This document shows, piece by piece, positions 30,919 through 39,089 of a stretch of DNA of 64,000 nt. The stretch's first letter is position 1. The number at the start of each line of letters is the position of its first letter. Made by a program: the position numbers and the translations under genes. The notes beneath the pieces are model-generated. The model was not told the DNA's origin. It saw only the letters and a list, made by a program, of their open reading frames with translations, and made no database searches. Source of the stretch: Alphaproteobacteria bacterium (lineage in GTDB: Bacteria > Pseudomonadota > Alphaproteobacteria > Rhizobiales > Xanthobacteraceae). The stretch lies in assembly GCA_005884765.1 (NCBI GenBank), contig VAZV01000133.1, positions 62,001 to 126,000 on the forward strand, in the 5' to 3' direction.

Positions 30919-33009
30919 ATGTCAGAAACCTTGCCGAATGCTGCCGCCGCGCCGGCGCCGGTCAACCCGCTGCTGGTGGCCTGGCAGACGCCGTTCGAGA
31001 CGCCGCCTTTCTCGGAAATCGCGCCGGAGCATTTTATCCCGGCCTTCGAACAGGCCTTCGTCGACCACGCCGCCGAAATCACCGCGATCGAGCACGATCC
31101 CTCGGCGCCCGACTTCGCCAACACCATCACCGCGCTGGAGCGCTCGGGTAAGCTGCTCGCCAAGGTGTCCGCGGTGTTCTACGACCTGGTCTCCGCGCAC
31201 TCCAACCCGGCGCTCCTGGAGATCGACAAGGAGGTCTCCTTGCGGATGGCGCGGCACTGGTCTCCGATCATGATGAACGCGGTGCTGTTCGGCCGCATCG
31301 TGATGCTGCACGACAACCGCGCCACGCTTGGCCTGACACCCGAGCAGATGCGGCTGCTGGAGCGCACCTACACCCGCTTCCATCGCGCCGGCGCCGGCCT
31401 CGACGACGCGGGAAAGGCGCGGATGGCGGAGATCAACGAGCGGCTGGCGCATTTGGGCACCGCTTTCAGCCATCATCTGCTCGGCGACGAGCAGGACTGG
31501 TTCCTGGAACTCGGCGAGGCCGACCGCGACGGCCTTTCGGACAGTTTTGTCGCGGCCGCCAAGGCTGCCGCCGAAGAGCGCGGCATGGCCGGCAAGGCGA
31601 TCGTGACGCTGTCGCGCTCCTCGGTCGAGCCGTTCCTGAAGAGCTCGACCAGGCGCGACCTGCGCGAGAAGGTCTACAAGGCCTTCACCGCGCGCGGCGA
31701 CAATGGCAATGCCAACGACAATAACGCCATCATTGTCGAGATCCTCCAGTTGCGCGAGGAGAGCGCCAGGCTGCTGGGCTTCGACACCTTCGCCGCCTTC
31801 CGGCTGGAGGATTCGATGGCGAAGACGCCACAAGCCGTGCGCGGCCTGTTGGAGCGGGTCTGGAAGCCGGCCCGGGCCCGCGCGCTGGCCGATCGCGATG
31901 CCTTGCAGGCGCTGAACGCGGAAGAGGGCGGCAATTTTGCCCTCGCCGCGTGGGACTGGCGCTACTACGCCGAGAAGCTGCGGCAGCGCCGCGCCAATTT
32001 CGACGACGCCGCCATAAAACCCTATCTCTCGCTCGACCACATGATCGAGGCCGCCTTCGACTGCGCCAGGCGCCTGTTCGGCATCACTTTTGCCGAGCGC
32101 AAGGATATCCCGGTCTGGCATCCGGACGTCCGGGTCTGGGAGGTCAAGGATGCCGAGGGCCGCCACAAGGCGCTGTTCTATGGCGACTACTTTGCCCGGC
32201 CCTCGAAGCGCTCCGGCGCCTGGATGACCTCGCTGCGCGACCAACAGAAGCTCGACGGCGACATCGCGCCGCTGATCATCAATGTCTGCAATTTCGCCAA
32301 GGGCGCCGAGGGCCAGCCGTCGCTGTTGTCTCCGGACGATGCGCGGACGCTGTTCCACGAATTCGGCCACGGCCTGCACGGCATGCTGTCGGACGTGACC
32401 TATCCCTCGCTGTCGGGCACATCCGTGTTCACCGATTTCGTCGAGCTGCCCTCGCAACTCTACGAGCACTGGCAGGAGCAGCCGCAGGTGCTGCAACAGT
32501 TCGCCCGGCACTACCAGTCCGGCGAGCCGTTGCCGGAAGACCTGCTGCAGCGCTTCCTCGCGGCGCGAAAATTCAACCAGGGCTTTGCCACGGTGGAGTT
32601 CGTCTCCTCGGCGCTGATCGATCTCGAATTCCACACCCAGCCGGCTTCCGCCAGCCAGGACGTGCGGGCGTTCGAGCGCCAGGAGCTCGAAAAAATCGGC
32701 ATGCCCGCCGAGATTTCGCTGCGGCACCGGCCGCAGCAATTCGGCCATATCTTTTCCGGCGATCACTATGCCGCGGGCTATTACAGCTACATGTGGTCGG
32801 AGGTGATGGACGCCGACGCGTTCGGCGCCTTCGAGGAGGCCGGCAACATCTTCGATCCGGCAACCGCCAAGCGCCTGCATGACGACATCTATTCCGCCGG
32901 CGGATCGGTCGATCCGGAAGATGCCTATGTCGCTTTCCGCGGCCGCGAGCCGGAGCCCGACGCGCTGTTGCGCCGCCGCGGCCTGCTCGAAACGTCGGAG
33001 GCGGCCTGA
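30919..33009 (+). CDS. M3-family metallopeptidase (oligopeptidase A / peptidyl-dipeptidase Dcp type)
   Basis: Cytoplasmic zinc oligopeptidase, 696 residues. The zinc site is HEFGHGLHGML (His480, Glu481, His484), with the third ligand glutamate in the downstream helix of FATVEFVSSALIDLEFHTQP. The N-terminal two thirds are the helical channel domain (NPLLVAWQTPFETPPFSEIA, FIPAFEQAF). The C-terminal YAAGYYSYMWSEVMDADAF is strongly conserved in Dcp/PrlC. ATG 30919 was chosen over the TTG at 30907 because homologues start near MSET. The DUF1007 gene begins two bases after the stop codon, so it may be co-transcribed with the zinc-transport-like pair. Confidence 0.95.
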   Translation: MSETLPNAAAAPAPVNPLLVAWQTPFETPPFSEIAPEHFIPAFEQAFVDHAAEITAIEHDPSAPDFANTITALERSGKLLAKVSAVFYDLVSAHSNPALLEIDKEVSLRMARHWSPIMMNAVLFGRIVMLHDNRATLGLTPEQMRLLERTYTRFHRAGAGLDDAGKARMAEINERLAHLGTAFSHHLLGDEQDWFLELGEADRDGLSDSFVAAAKAAAEERGMAGKAIVTLSRSSVEPFLKSSTRRDLREKVYKAFTARGDNGNANDNNAIIVEILQLREESARLLGFDTFAAFRLEDSMAKTPQAVRGLLERVWKPARARALADRDALQALNAEEGGNFALAAWDWRYYAEKLRQRRANFDDAAIKPYLSLDHMIEAAFDCARRLFGITFAERKDIPVWHPDVRVWEVKDAEGRHKALFYGDYFARPSKRSGAWMTSLRDQQKLDGDIAPLIINVCNFAKGAEGQPSLLSPDDARTLFHEFGHGLHGMLSDVTYPSLSGTSVFTDFVELPSQLYEHWQEQPQVLQQFARHYQSGEPLPEDLLQRFLAARKFNQGFATVEFVSSALIDLEFHTQPASASQDVRAFERQELEKIGMPAEISLRHRPQQFGHIFSGDHYAAGYYSYMWSEVMDADAFGAFEEAGNIFDPATAKRLHDDIYSAGGSVDPEDAYVAFRGREPEPDALLRRRGLLETSEAA

Positions 33010-33011
33010 AG

Positions 33012-33653
33012 GTGAACATCCTGTTGCGGCACTTGCTCGCTCTCCTGCTGCTTGGCGGCGCGCTCGGCGCGAATGAGGCGCAGGCCCATCCGCACGTCTG
33101 GATCACCGCGAGCAGCGAGCTGCTCTACGCTGCCGACGGCACGATCACCGGCGTGCGCCACGCCTGGACCTTCGATGACATGTTCTCGACGTATGCCTTG
33201 CAGGGTATCGAGACCAAGAACAAGGGCGTCTATAGCCGCGAAGAGCTCAGCTCGCTGGCGCAGACCAATGTCGAATCCTTGAAGGAATACGGCTTCTTCA
33301 CTTTCGCGAGAGCCGACGGCAAGAAAGAGAAGTTTCAGGAGCCGGTCGACTACTATCTCGAATTCAAGGATGCGGCGCTGACGCTGCATTTCACGTTGCC
33401 GCTAAAGACGCCGGTGAAACCGAAGGAGCTTGTGCTCGAAGTGTTCGACCCCTCCTTCTTCATCGACTTCACGCTCGCGGAGAAGAATCCGATCAAGCTG
33501 GTAGGGGCGCCCGCCGCCTGCCAGATGAAATTCGAGCGGCCGAACGACGGCTCCGCCGGTGCCCAGAAGATCGGCGAGCAGAATTTCCTGAGTGGAGCCA
33601 ATTCGAACTATGGCGCGATGTTCGCCAACAAAGTCACGGTGGACTGCCCATGA
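33012..33653 (+). CDS. DUF1007 periplasmic protein (ZevA-like)
   Basis: 213 residues starting at GTG 33012. MNILLRHLLALLLLGGALGA is a signal peptide cleaved after AQA, leaving HPHVWITASSELLYAADGTI at the mature N-terminus, the HPH motif being a likely metal-binding site exposed on processing, and a DUF1007 hallmark. Further conserved stretches: WTFDDMFSTYAL and DPSFFIDFTLAEKNPI. In Haemophilus the DUF1007 protein ZevA partners the NicO protein ZevB in zinc uptake; the same gene order occurs here with an ATGA overlap. Zinc is the best guess, nickel or cobalt cannot be excluded. Confidence 0.88.
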   Translation: MNILLRHLLALLLLGGALGANEAQAHPHVWITASSELLYAADGTITGVRHAWTFDDMFSTYALQGIETKNKGVYSREELSSLAQTNVESLKEYGFFTFARADGKKEKFQEPVDYYLEFKDAALTLHFTLPLKTPVKPKELVLEVFDPSFFIDFTLAEKNPIKLVGAPAACQMKFERPNDGSAGAQKIGEQNFLSGANSNYGAMFANKVTVDCP

Positions 33654-34720
33654 AGTTCAAATCGGGTTTTGCGTACACCGCGGCGCTTTGCATCGTCGCG
33701 GTGGTGGTGATGCTCGCTGTCGACGGCGTCGCGCATGCGCTGATGGCCCAAAACCCGTTCGGCGGTCCGCGCCCCGGTGCCGCTGCCGAGCCGCAGATCG
33801 GCGGCATCGTCGGCTGGATTCTTGCGAAGCAATCGGAATTCTATCGCGAGATCTCCGCCACCATCCGCGCCGCGAAATCGGACGGATCGGCGGTCTGGAC
33901 CTTGCTTACGATATCCTTTGCCTACGGGATATTTCATGCCGCCGGCCCCGGCCATGGCAAGGCGGTGATCTCGTCCTATCTGGTCGCCAACCAGGAGACC
34001 GCCCGGCGCGGCATCGTGCTGTCGTTTGCTTCCGCACTGATGCAGTCGCTGGTCGCGGTGGTGATCGTCGGGATTTGCGCCTGGCTGCTCAATGCCACCG
34101 CCGGCACCATGTGCAATGCCGAGAAGGTGATCGAGATTGCAAGCTACGCCCTGATCGCGGCGTTTGGCGCGCGGCTAGTTTGGACCAAGGGCGGCGGCTT
34201 CATCGGCGCGCTTCAGGTCGAGCGGCCGCTGCCGGCGATGGCGACAGCTGCGCCTCCCCACCATCATGATCACGGCCACCGCCACCATCACGACCATCAT
34301 CACGGCGACGGCCACGATCATGTCCATGACGAGCATTGCGGCCACTCCCACGGTCCGACGCCGAACGAACTCGCCGGTCCCGGCGGTTGGCGGCGCGGAT
34401 TTGGGGCGATCTTCGCGGTGGGCTTGCGGCCCTGCTCGGGGGCGATCCTGGTCCTGGTGTTTGCGCTGGCGCAGGGCCTGTTCTGGGCCGGCATTGCCGC
34501 GACCTTCGTGATGGGGCTCGGCACGGCGATTACCGTCGCGATCATCGCCGTCATTGCGGTATCCGCGAAAGACCTGGCGCGGCGGCTGAGCGCCGGCCGC
34601 GAAGGCGGCGGCGCGCTCGTGATGCGCGGCGTGGAATTCGCTGCCGCGGGGCTGGTGCTGCTGTTCGGTCTGGGCCTGTTGCTCGGCTACGTCGCCGCCG
34701 AGCGGGTGACGTGCTTCTAG
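33650..34720 (+). CDS. NicO-family divalent metal transporter (ZevB/RcnA-like)
   Basis: 356 residues, translationally coupled to the DUF1007 gene (ATGA). First conserved helix motif HAAGPGHGKAVISSYLV (96-112) is the NicO HxxGPxHGK signature; the second-half counterpart is FAVGLRPCSGAILVLVFALA. Between them a cytosolic or periplasmic loop (about 204-240) is extremely His/Asp-rich (HHHDHGHRHHHDHHHGDGHD). Six to seven membrane helices in total. RcnA relatives export Ni/Co, whereas DUF1007-coupled members import zinc; the pairing favours the latter. Confidence 0.9.
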   Translation: MKFKSGFAYTAALCIVAVVVMLAVDGVAHALMAQNPFGGPRPGAAAEPQIGGIVGWILAKQSEFYREISATIRAAKSDGSAVWTLLTISFAYGIFHAAGPGHGKAVISSYLVANQETARRGIVLSFASALMQSLVAVVIVGICAWLLNATAGTMCNAEKVIEIASYALIAAFGARLVWTKGGGFIGALQVERPLPAMATAAPPHHHDHGHRHHHDHHHGDGHDHVHDEHCGHSHGPTPNELAGPGGWRRGFGAIFAVGLRPCSGAILVLVFALAQGLFWAGIAATFVMGLGTAITVAIIAVIAVSAKDLARRLSAGREGGGALVMRGVEFAAAGLVLLFGLGLLLGYVAAERVTCF

Positions 34721-34956
34721 CCGGTCCGGCCGGTCGGCATCGAGGCCGCGTAGACGCTCTCCTTGTCCGTCAGATCGACCTGAGCCTTCATTGGGCGGGA
34801 GGTCCAGCGGAACGATGGCCGAGCGCGCGACGGACGGCGAGCGAGCGCCTCTGCAAGGAGCTCGGAGACGATGGCCCCAACTGATCGGCCTTCCTTCTCG
34901 CGGATCGCTTTGACCTCTCGCAAAATATGGTCGTCAATATCAAGTGTCGTACGCAT
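34717..34956 (-). CDS. Orphan ribbon-helix-helix antitoxin, VapB-like
   Basis: 79 residues starting at ATG 34956 with GGAT just upstream. MRTTLDIDDHILREVKAIRE is the N-terminal ribbon and first helix of VapB/RHH antitoxins, followed by EGRSVGAIVSELLAEALARR (second helix). The C-terminus (RPMKAQVDLTDKESVYAASM) would be the toxin-binding tail. VapC normally follows directly, but here the gene runs convergently into the NicO gene, overlapping it by four bases, so no toxin is present. A 21-bp inverted repeat lies just upstream. Confidence 0.75.
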   Translation of the reverse strand: MRTTLDIDDHILREVKAIREKEGRSVGAIVSELLAEALARRPSRARPSFRWTSRPMKAQVDLTDKESVYAASMPTGRTG

Positions 34957-34963
34957 GATCCTA

Positions 34964-34984
34964 GATGCTAGACTTGGTAGCATC
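34964..34984. promoter_or_regulatory. Inverted repeat upstream of the VapB-like gene
   Basis: GATGCTA-N7-TAGCATC, perfect seven-base arms, seven bases before the antitoxin ATG. Typical spacing and position for an RHH autorepressor operator (inference). Confidence 0.6.
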
Positions 34985-35123
34985 TGATGTCAAAAGTTGG
35001 AGTAAGGTCACGATGATCCGCGCCCGGCGGAGCACGCGAGTTCCACGGGACGGCGATATTTGGTCCATCTGCTGCGAACTAATGATACCATCTTCATCGA
35101 GGATGACGGTGGAGGCGAGAGGC

Positions 35124-35462
35124 ATGACCGAAGGTGTCAAGGACGCCAGCGCACTTTACGAAGTCGAGCGCCGCGCGCAGTACGGAGCCCGCCCAGGCTT
35201 TCGCATCACCGAGTTGCAGATAAGCCCAAGCCAGAAGGTGCCGTGGCACTATCACAGCAATATCCATGACACGTTCTACGTGGTGGAGGGAGCGCTGCGC
35301 ATTTTTCTCCAGCAGCCGAAAGAAGAGGTGCGGCTGGCACGCGGACAGACCTTTTCCGTGCCACCCAAGCGCCCGCATCTCGTCACCAATGGCGGCGACA
35401 CCTCGGCGGTATTTCTGGTGCTGCAGGGAATCGGTGACTACGATTTCGTGCCGCTGACCTGA
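35124..35462 (+). CDS. Single-domain cupin protein
   Basis: 112 residues starting at ATG 35124, with GGAGGCGAGAGG just upstream; an in-frame ATG at 35103 would add seven residues. Cupin motif 1 is PWHYHSNIHDTFYVVEGALR, with His-x-His and a threonine-phenylalanine replacing the usual glutamate region (H-Y-H-x5-F), and motif 2 is FSVPPKRPHLVTNGG with the second metal-binding His. Overall it resembles small RmlC-like cupins such as those in DMT or quercetinase-like families. Function unknown. It lies between two antitoxin remnants. Confidence 0.82.
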   Translation: MTEGVKDASALYEVERRAQYGARPGFRITELQISPSQKVPWHYHSNIHDTFYVVEGALRIFLQQPKEEVRLARGQTFSVPPKRPHLVTNGGDTSAVFLVLQGIGDYDFVPLT

Positions 35463-35640
35463 GAAGCGCGCCGATCTCTTGTCTTTAGCTTGGTCCACTC
35501 CCTGTGAGAAATGACCACGGCAGCCGGCCGGCCGTGCTTGGTGATCGTCGTGGGGCTCGCCGTTCTCGGCGGCCTCGACGACAGCCGACAGTGTTGCCTT
35601 GCCCTCGCGGAGCTGAAGTTTTTCATGGATCTGCTCTGTG
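35438..35640 (-). pseudogene. Phd/YefM-type antitoxin with two compensating frameshifts
   Basis: The ATG frame (from 35626) encodes 62 residues, but only its second half, TTITKHGRPAAVVISHREW, is Phd-like. The matching N-terminal Phd sequence, KLQLREGKATLSAVVEAAEN followed by GEP, is in another frame: one base is missing just after the ATG (ATG-AAAAACTTCAG where ATG-GAAAAACTT would give MEKLQL), and an extra C occurs in GAGCCCCACGACG. The two changes cancel, so the frame stays open while about 23 N-terminal DNA-binding residues are garbled. No toxin gene follows; the 3' end overlaps the cupin gene by 25 bases. Confidence 0.75.
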
Positions 35641-35661
35641 ACTACAAGAACTATTGTAGTC
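35640..35661. promoter_or_regulatory. Operator-like palindrome of the Phd remnant, with overlapping promoter
   Basis: GACTACAA-N6-TTGTAGTC, perfect eight-base arms, sits 14-35 bases upstream of the antitoxin start. On the minus strand TTGACT (about 16 bases upstream of TACAAT) provides -35/-10-like hexamers overlapping the palindrome, as expected for an autoregulated toxin-antitoxin operon. Confidence 0.65.
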
Positions 35662-35857
35662 GCAGACCTGCGAAGTCAAATTCGAGATGAAGAGACCCCC
35701 TGCTGCGTGGGCCGGCCTTGGGGAGAGGAGCAGATAACGTGATTTGATGAGGCTCGAAGACCTTGAAAGGGAATAGCGGCGCGCGCCCCGTATGACTACC
35801 TCGCCCGATCGCGCTGGGGTATTTTGGCGCTTGGCGCCTGGAACGATGTGTTAGTCG

Positions 35858-37333
35858 ATGGCTTACAAGAGAACCCTCAACGAACGTCGTTTGACCAGGC
35901 GCCAGGTTCAGGAGCTGATTTCATCCGGTGCCCGACCTCGCCCGGATCTCTCGGCGGCTTTCGAGTCGACGTTGCTGCAACCGCTCGTGTACGAACTTGA
36001 GGGTGACCGTTATCTGCTGGTGTTCGGCGAGCAGGTCTCAGGGCTCGCAGGCAAGGGCGACATCTACTCGGCCGACGACATCAGCCGGTTCGCGCGCTGG
36101 ACCGCGAAGGTTGAAGAGGACGCCAGGCATGGGCGTCAGAGCTCCGTCCAGCATTGGGTTTACTATTCGGTGCTCAAAGATCGGTTGATATCCGAGATCG
36201 ACACCCTGGTCGCGCAGCTCCGTTCGACGATTTCGCCGCGAGCAGACGGCATCGACTTCTCCTACAAGAGTCTCGATGTTGTTTCCGAATACGTGGAAGG
36301 CGTCGGCGTCGAGCGAGCGCAGCAAGAGCTCTACGATCACCTCGTGGCCTATGTCGGTGAAGTGCTGCGGTTGCGGATTCAAGGGCGTTGGGAAATCAGG
36401 AGGGACGAACCGCGGCCCTATCCGTATCTTGTGGGCGTGAACCACGATCCCGTGATGCCGATCAACGTGGTGTGGGGAGAGCTGTCGGGCTACGCGCCGT
36501 TGGACCTGAGGGCCGCCGCTGCGAACGAGGTCCGCCGCAAGCGCAAGCCGCCGTGGCTTGTAGCAGATTCGGCGACGAGCGTTGGCGCGGCTGTCCCAAA
36601 GGGCGTGCTGGCGACGCTTCCGGCAGATGCCTACGAGGTCACGAAACGATGGACGGATGGCCGGCCGTGGATCGTCATGTTCAAGGGGGATGTCGAGGTT
36701 GCCAACGTCCCGTGCCGAGGCGAGGCCGCGTTCGGCCGCAAGGGCGACCTCATCTGCGCCACGCTGTCCCGCGAGTGGCTCTTCGGTACGCGGCGGTTCG
36801 TCGCCGGCTCTCACTTCCGGTACTACCGGGGAAGCGAGGACGGGCGCCTCAACGATGTGACGTTGGGCGCGGATCAAGAGATCGATGGCCTGCCTTGCCT
36901 TGGCGGGACGCTGGTGTGGTTCCACCCCAACCAGCGCGTCAGCTCTCTTCACTTGGCAAGCGATCGTGATGTCGATGGCATCCCCTGCGCCGGCGGTAAG
37001 GATTTGCTGTTGGCGTTGAACTTCCATCCGAACGGGTGCCTTGCGGGCGCCACGTTGTCGCGAGAGCACGTCCTCATCGGCCGGATGTTTCCACGCAGGA
37101 CGCACGTCAGCTTCGACGCAAAGGGCCGTCTCGTCCATGCTGCTTTTCCCGAAGACTGGGACATCGACGGCATCCCGGTCAAAGCCGGCGCGCAACCTCT
37201 CGCGTTTCACGATAACGGCCGCCCGCGCGAGCTGATCCTGGCCCGTAGCCACGCGGTCTCGGGCCGGCGATACGACAGCGGGACGCTTCTTCGCTTCGAC
37301 CGTGACGGTCGGCTGATTTATGTCCAGCCATGA
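35858..37333 (+). CDS. Unrecognised two-part protein with about seven degenerate GIPC/FHPNGRL repeats (491 aa)
   Basis: No known family assigned. Residues 1-235 are mixed alpha/beta without signal peptide: YLLVFGEQVSGLAGKGDIYS, ARHGRQSSVQHWVYYSVLKD, YDHLVAYVGEVLRLRIQGRW, PYPYLVGVNHDPVMPINVVW. Residues about 280-491 consist of 28-33-residue repeats of two alternating types: (D-x-x-[IV]-D-G-[IL]-P-C-x-G-G ... FHPNGRL) as in QEIDGLPCLGGTLVWFHPNQ and RDVDGIPCAGGKDLLLALNF, and (G-x-x-F-x-x-G-T-x-x-x-F-x-x-x-G-R-L) as in GRMFPRRTHVSFDAKGRLVH and GRRYDSGTLLRFDRDGRLIY. The repeats recall YwqK/MORN-like beta units. It lies next to antitoxin remnants in an accessory stretch. Alternative identities: a polymorphic-toxin immunity protein or a surface repeat protein without export signal; neither is proven. 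Confidence 0.7.
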   Translation: MAYKRTLNERRLTRRQVQELISSGARPRPDLSAAFESTLLQPLVYELEGDRYLLVFGEQVSGLAGKGDIYSADDISRFARWTAKVEEDARHGRQSSVQHWVYYSVLKDRLISEIDTLVAQLRSTISPRADGIDFSYKSLDVVSEYVEGVGVERAQQELYDHLVAYVGEVLRLRIQGRWEIRRDEPRPYPYLVGVNHDPVMPINVVWGELSGYAPLDLRAAAANEVRRKRKPPWLVADSATSVGAAVPKGVLATLPADAYEVTKRWTDGRPWIVMFKGDVEVANVPCRGEAAFGRKGDLICATLSREWLFGTRRFVAGSHFRYYRGSEDGRLNDVTLGADQEIDGLPCLGGTLVWFHPNQRVSSLHLASDRDVDGIPCAGGKDLLLALNFHPNGCLAGATLSREHVLIGRMFPRRTHVSFDAKGRLVHAAFPEDWDIDGIPVKAGAQPLAFHDNGRPRELILARSHAVSGRRYDSGTLLRFDRDGRLIYVQP

Positions 37334-37421
37334 ATCGTAGTCGACCGGGGCGGGCGGGCACCGCGTGGCGATGCTGGCATAAAGCCCCAATGCCGCTTCA
37401 TAACGCTACGGAGAGGTGATA

Positions 37422-37502
37422 ATGCCCGTCTTCATCAACCGTGGCGCGCCATTCATGATATTGGGTGGACCCTTCGCCCTCGTTCAGACCTGCCATCGAT
37501 GA
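37422..37502 (+). CDS. 26-residue leader-like ORF coupled to the rhodanese gene
   Basis: MPVFINRGAPFMILGGPFAL... starts at ATG 37422, after GGAGAGGTGATA, and its TGA overlaps the rhodanese ATG (ATGA at 37499-37502). The strong ribosome-binding site and exact coupling suggest it is translated, either as a leader peptide or as the remnant of a longer gene. The rhodanese ATG itself has no good ribosome-binding site, so coupling could be needed for its expression. Confidence 0.45.
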   Translation: MPVFINRGAPFMILGGPFALVQTCHR

Positions 37503-38731
37503 TCGCGCCAACCGTCACCCCCTCGCAAGTCCGCTGCGCGCTGCTGCTGCGCGATGAAATCGCACTTCTCGATTTGCGGCATGAGGCCGCCTATGCCACA
37601 GGCCATCCGTTATTTGCCGCCAACATGGCAGCCGACAGGATCACGCTCGAAGCCGAGACGCGATTGCCCCGCAAGAACGTGCCGATCGTTGTTTATGACG
37701 CCGGCGAAGGTGTTGTTCCGCAGGCTGCCGATCGCCTGAGGGCGATGGGATACACAGACGTTCGTCAGCTCGACGGAGGACTGCAGGCATGGCAGATGGC
37801 GGGCTTTGAGCTGTTCAGGGACGTGAATTCCTACGCCAAGGCCTTTGGTGAAATGGTCGAGTCCCGCCGGCACACGCCCTCGCTCTCCGCTGACGAAGTC
37901 GCCGGGCTGATGGCGAGCAAAGCCAATATAGCCGTGCTCGACGTCCGGCGGTTCGATGAATATGCGACCATGAACATCCCCGGCTCCATCAGCGTGCCCG
38001 GCGCAGAATTGGTGCTGCGCGCGGGCCGCGCCGCGCCTGATCCCGAAACGACCATCATCGTGAATTGCGCGGGTCGCACCCGATCGATCATTGGCACCCA
38101 GTCGCTGATCAATGCCGGTGTCGCCAACAAGGTGCTGGCGCTGCGAAACGGCACGATCGGCTGGACTCTCGCTGGGCAGGACCTCGAGCATGGCGCGGAT
38201 CGGCGTGGCGAGATCGGCCTGTTCGAGGGCGCGAAAACCAATGCCCGCGAAGTTGCCTATCGCGCCGGCGTTCGGCATGTCGGCATCGCAGAAGCGATCG
38301 CGCTCGAGGGGCAGACTAGTCGCACGCTCTATCGCTTCGACGTTCGCGCGAGCGAAGATTATGCGGCCGGCCACCTCCGTGGCTTTCGTCACTACCCGGG
38401 AGGACAGCTGGTCCAGGAGATCGACATGGCGGCACCGGTGCGCGGGGCGCGCATCCTTCTGACCGACAATATGGGTATCCGCGCCGATATGACCGGTTCC
38501 TGGCTCGCGCAAATGGGGTGGGAGACCTACGTGCTTGAAGGCGGCTACGAGCGCACGCTCGAAGTGGGGCCGCCGGAAGTATTGCCAAAGCCCGATCCGT
38601 CCCACCGCTACCGGCGTCCCTACGAGGGCACCGACAGAGCTCCGGGCGCGATGCAGGCCTATCTCGATTGGGAATATGGGCTTGTCGAACAACTCCGGCG
38701 CGACGCAACCCATGGGTTCTTCGTGATTTGA
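37499..38731 (+). CDS. Multidomain rhodanese-like sulfurtransferase, shortened form
   Basis: 410 residues with three rhodanese domains: about 8-105 (LLDLRHEAAYATGHPLFAAN, no Cys in YDAGEG), 125-225 (VLDVRRFDEYATMNIPGSIS, catalytic Cys in IVNCAGRTRS) and 255-355 (RFDVRASEDYAAGHLRGFRH, no Cys in LTDNMGIR). The C-terminus YLDWEYGLVEQLRRD is a tail I recall from longer (about 530-residue) four-domain relatives. The fourth rhodanese domain seems to be missing between EVGPPEVLPKPDPSHRYRRP and that tail, so this is an internally shortened version. Only domain 2 can form a persulfide. Role: sulfur transfer, acceptor unknown. Confidence 0.85.
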   Translation: MIAPTVTPSQVRCALLLRDEIALLDLRHEAAYATGHPLFAANMAADRITLEAETRLPRKNVPIVVYDAGEGVVPQAADRLRAMGYTDVRQLDGGLQAWQMAGFELFRDVNSYAKAFGEMVESRRHTPSLSADEVAGLMASKANIAVLDVRRFDEYATMNIPGSISVPGAELVLRAGRAAPDPETTIIVNCAGRTRSIIGTQSLINAGVANKVLALRNGTIGWTLAGQDLEHGADRRGEIGLFEGAKTNAREVAYRAGVRHVGIAEAIALEGQTSRTLYRFDVRASEDYAAGHLRGFRHYPGGQLVQEIDMAAPVRGARILLTDNMGIRADMTGSWLAQMGWETYVLEGGYERTLEVGPPEVLPKPDPSHRYRRPYEGTDRAPGAMQAYLDWEYGLVEQLRRDATHGFFVI

Positions 38732-39089
38732 TGGCGGATCACGCGCAGCGATACAATCGCAGGAACAGCCTACACATATCTGGCTAAGTACTTCGCGGGA
38801 CGGACCACAACATGGAGAGCGTCGTGATGCCCAACGCGACCACGCAGGCCTCGCGCGCCGCTGGACGGATCTGATCGGTTTCGATGCCGGCCGCATCGCC
38901 ACCGGCGAAGCCACGAGGCCGTGAGGTCGCGACGCCGGACTTGCAGCAAAGCGCTAATTTGCTGAACGCGATCAAGCTGATTCTACCTGTCCAGTCCCCC
39001 CATGCAAATTTATTTCGTTTGTGCCGTCGGGCAAATCACCTCCACTAGTTTCAGTCGTCTCGCCCGAAAGAGGGGCGTTGGCCATCGTC
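38732..39089. other. Degenerate intergenic sequence, no gene seen
   Basis: About 360 bases between the rhodanese gene and the interspersed repeat. Short frames on both strands show broken, low-quality coding patterns. No RNA or promoter recognised. Confidence 0.5.

Noticed and set aside
30144-31163. 339-codon minus-strand frame across the small membrane protein, tandem repeat and decarboxylase leader
   Set aside because: Overlaps better-supported genes in other frames; its content is repeat-derived and has no family resemblance.
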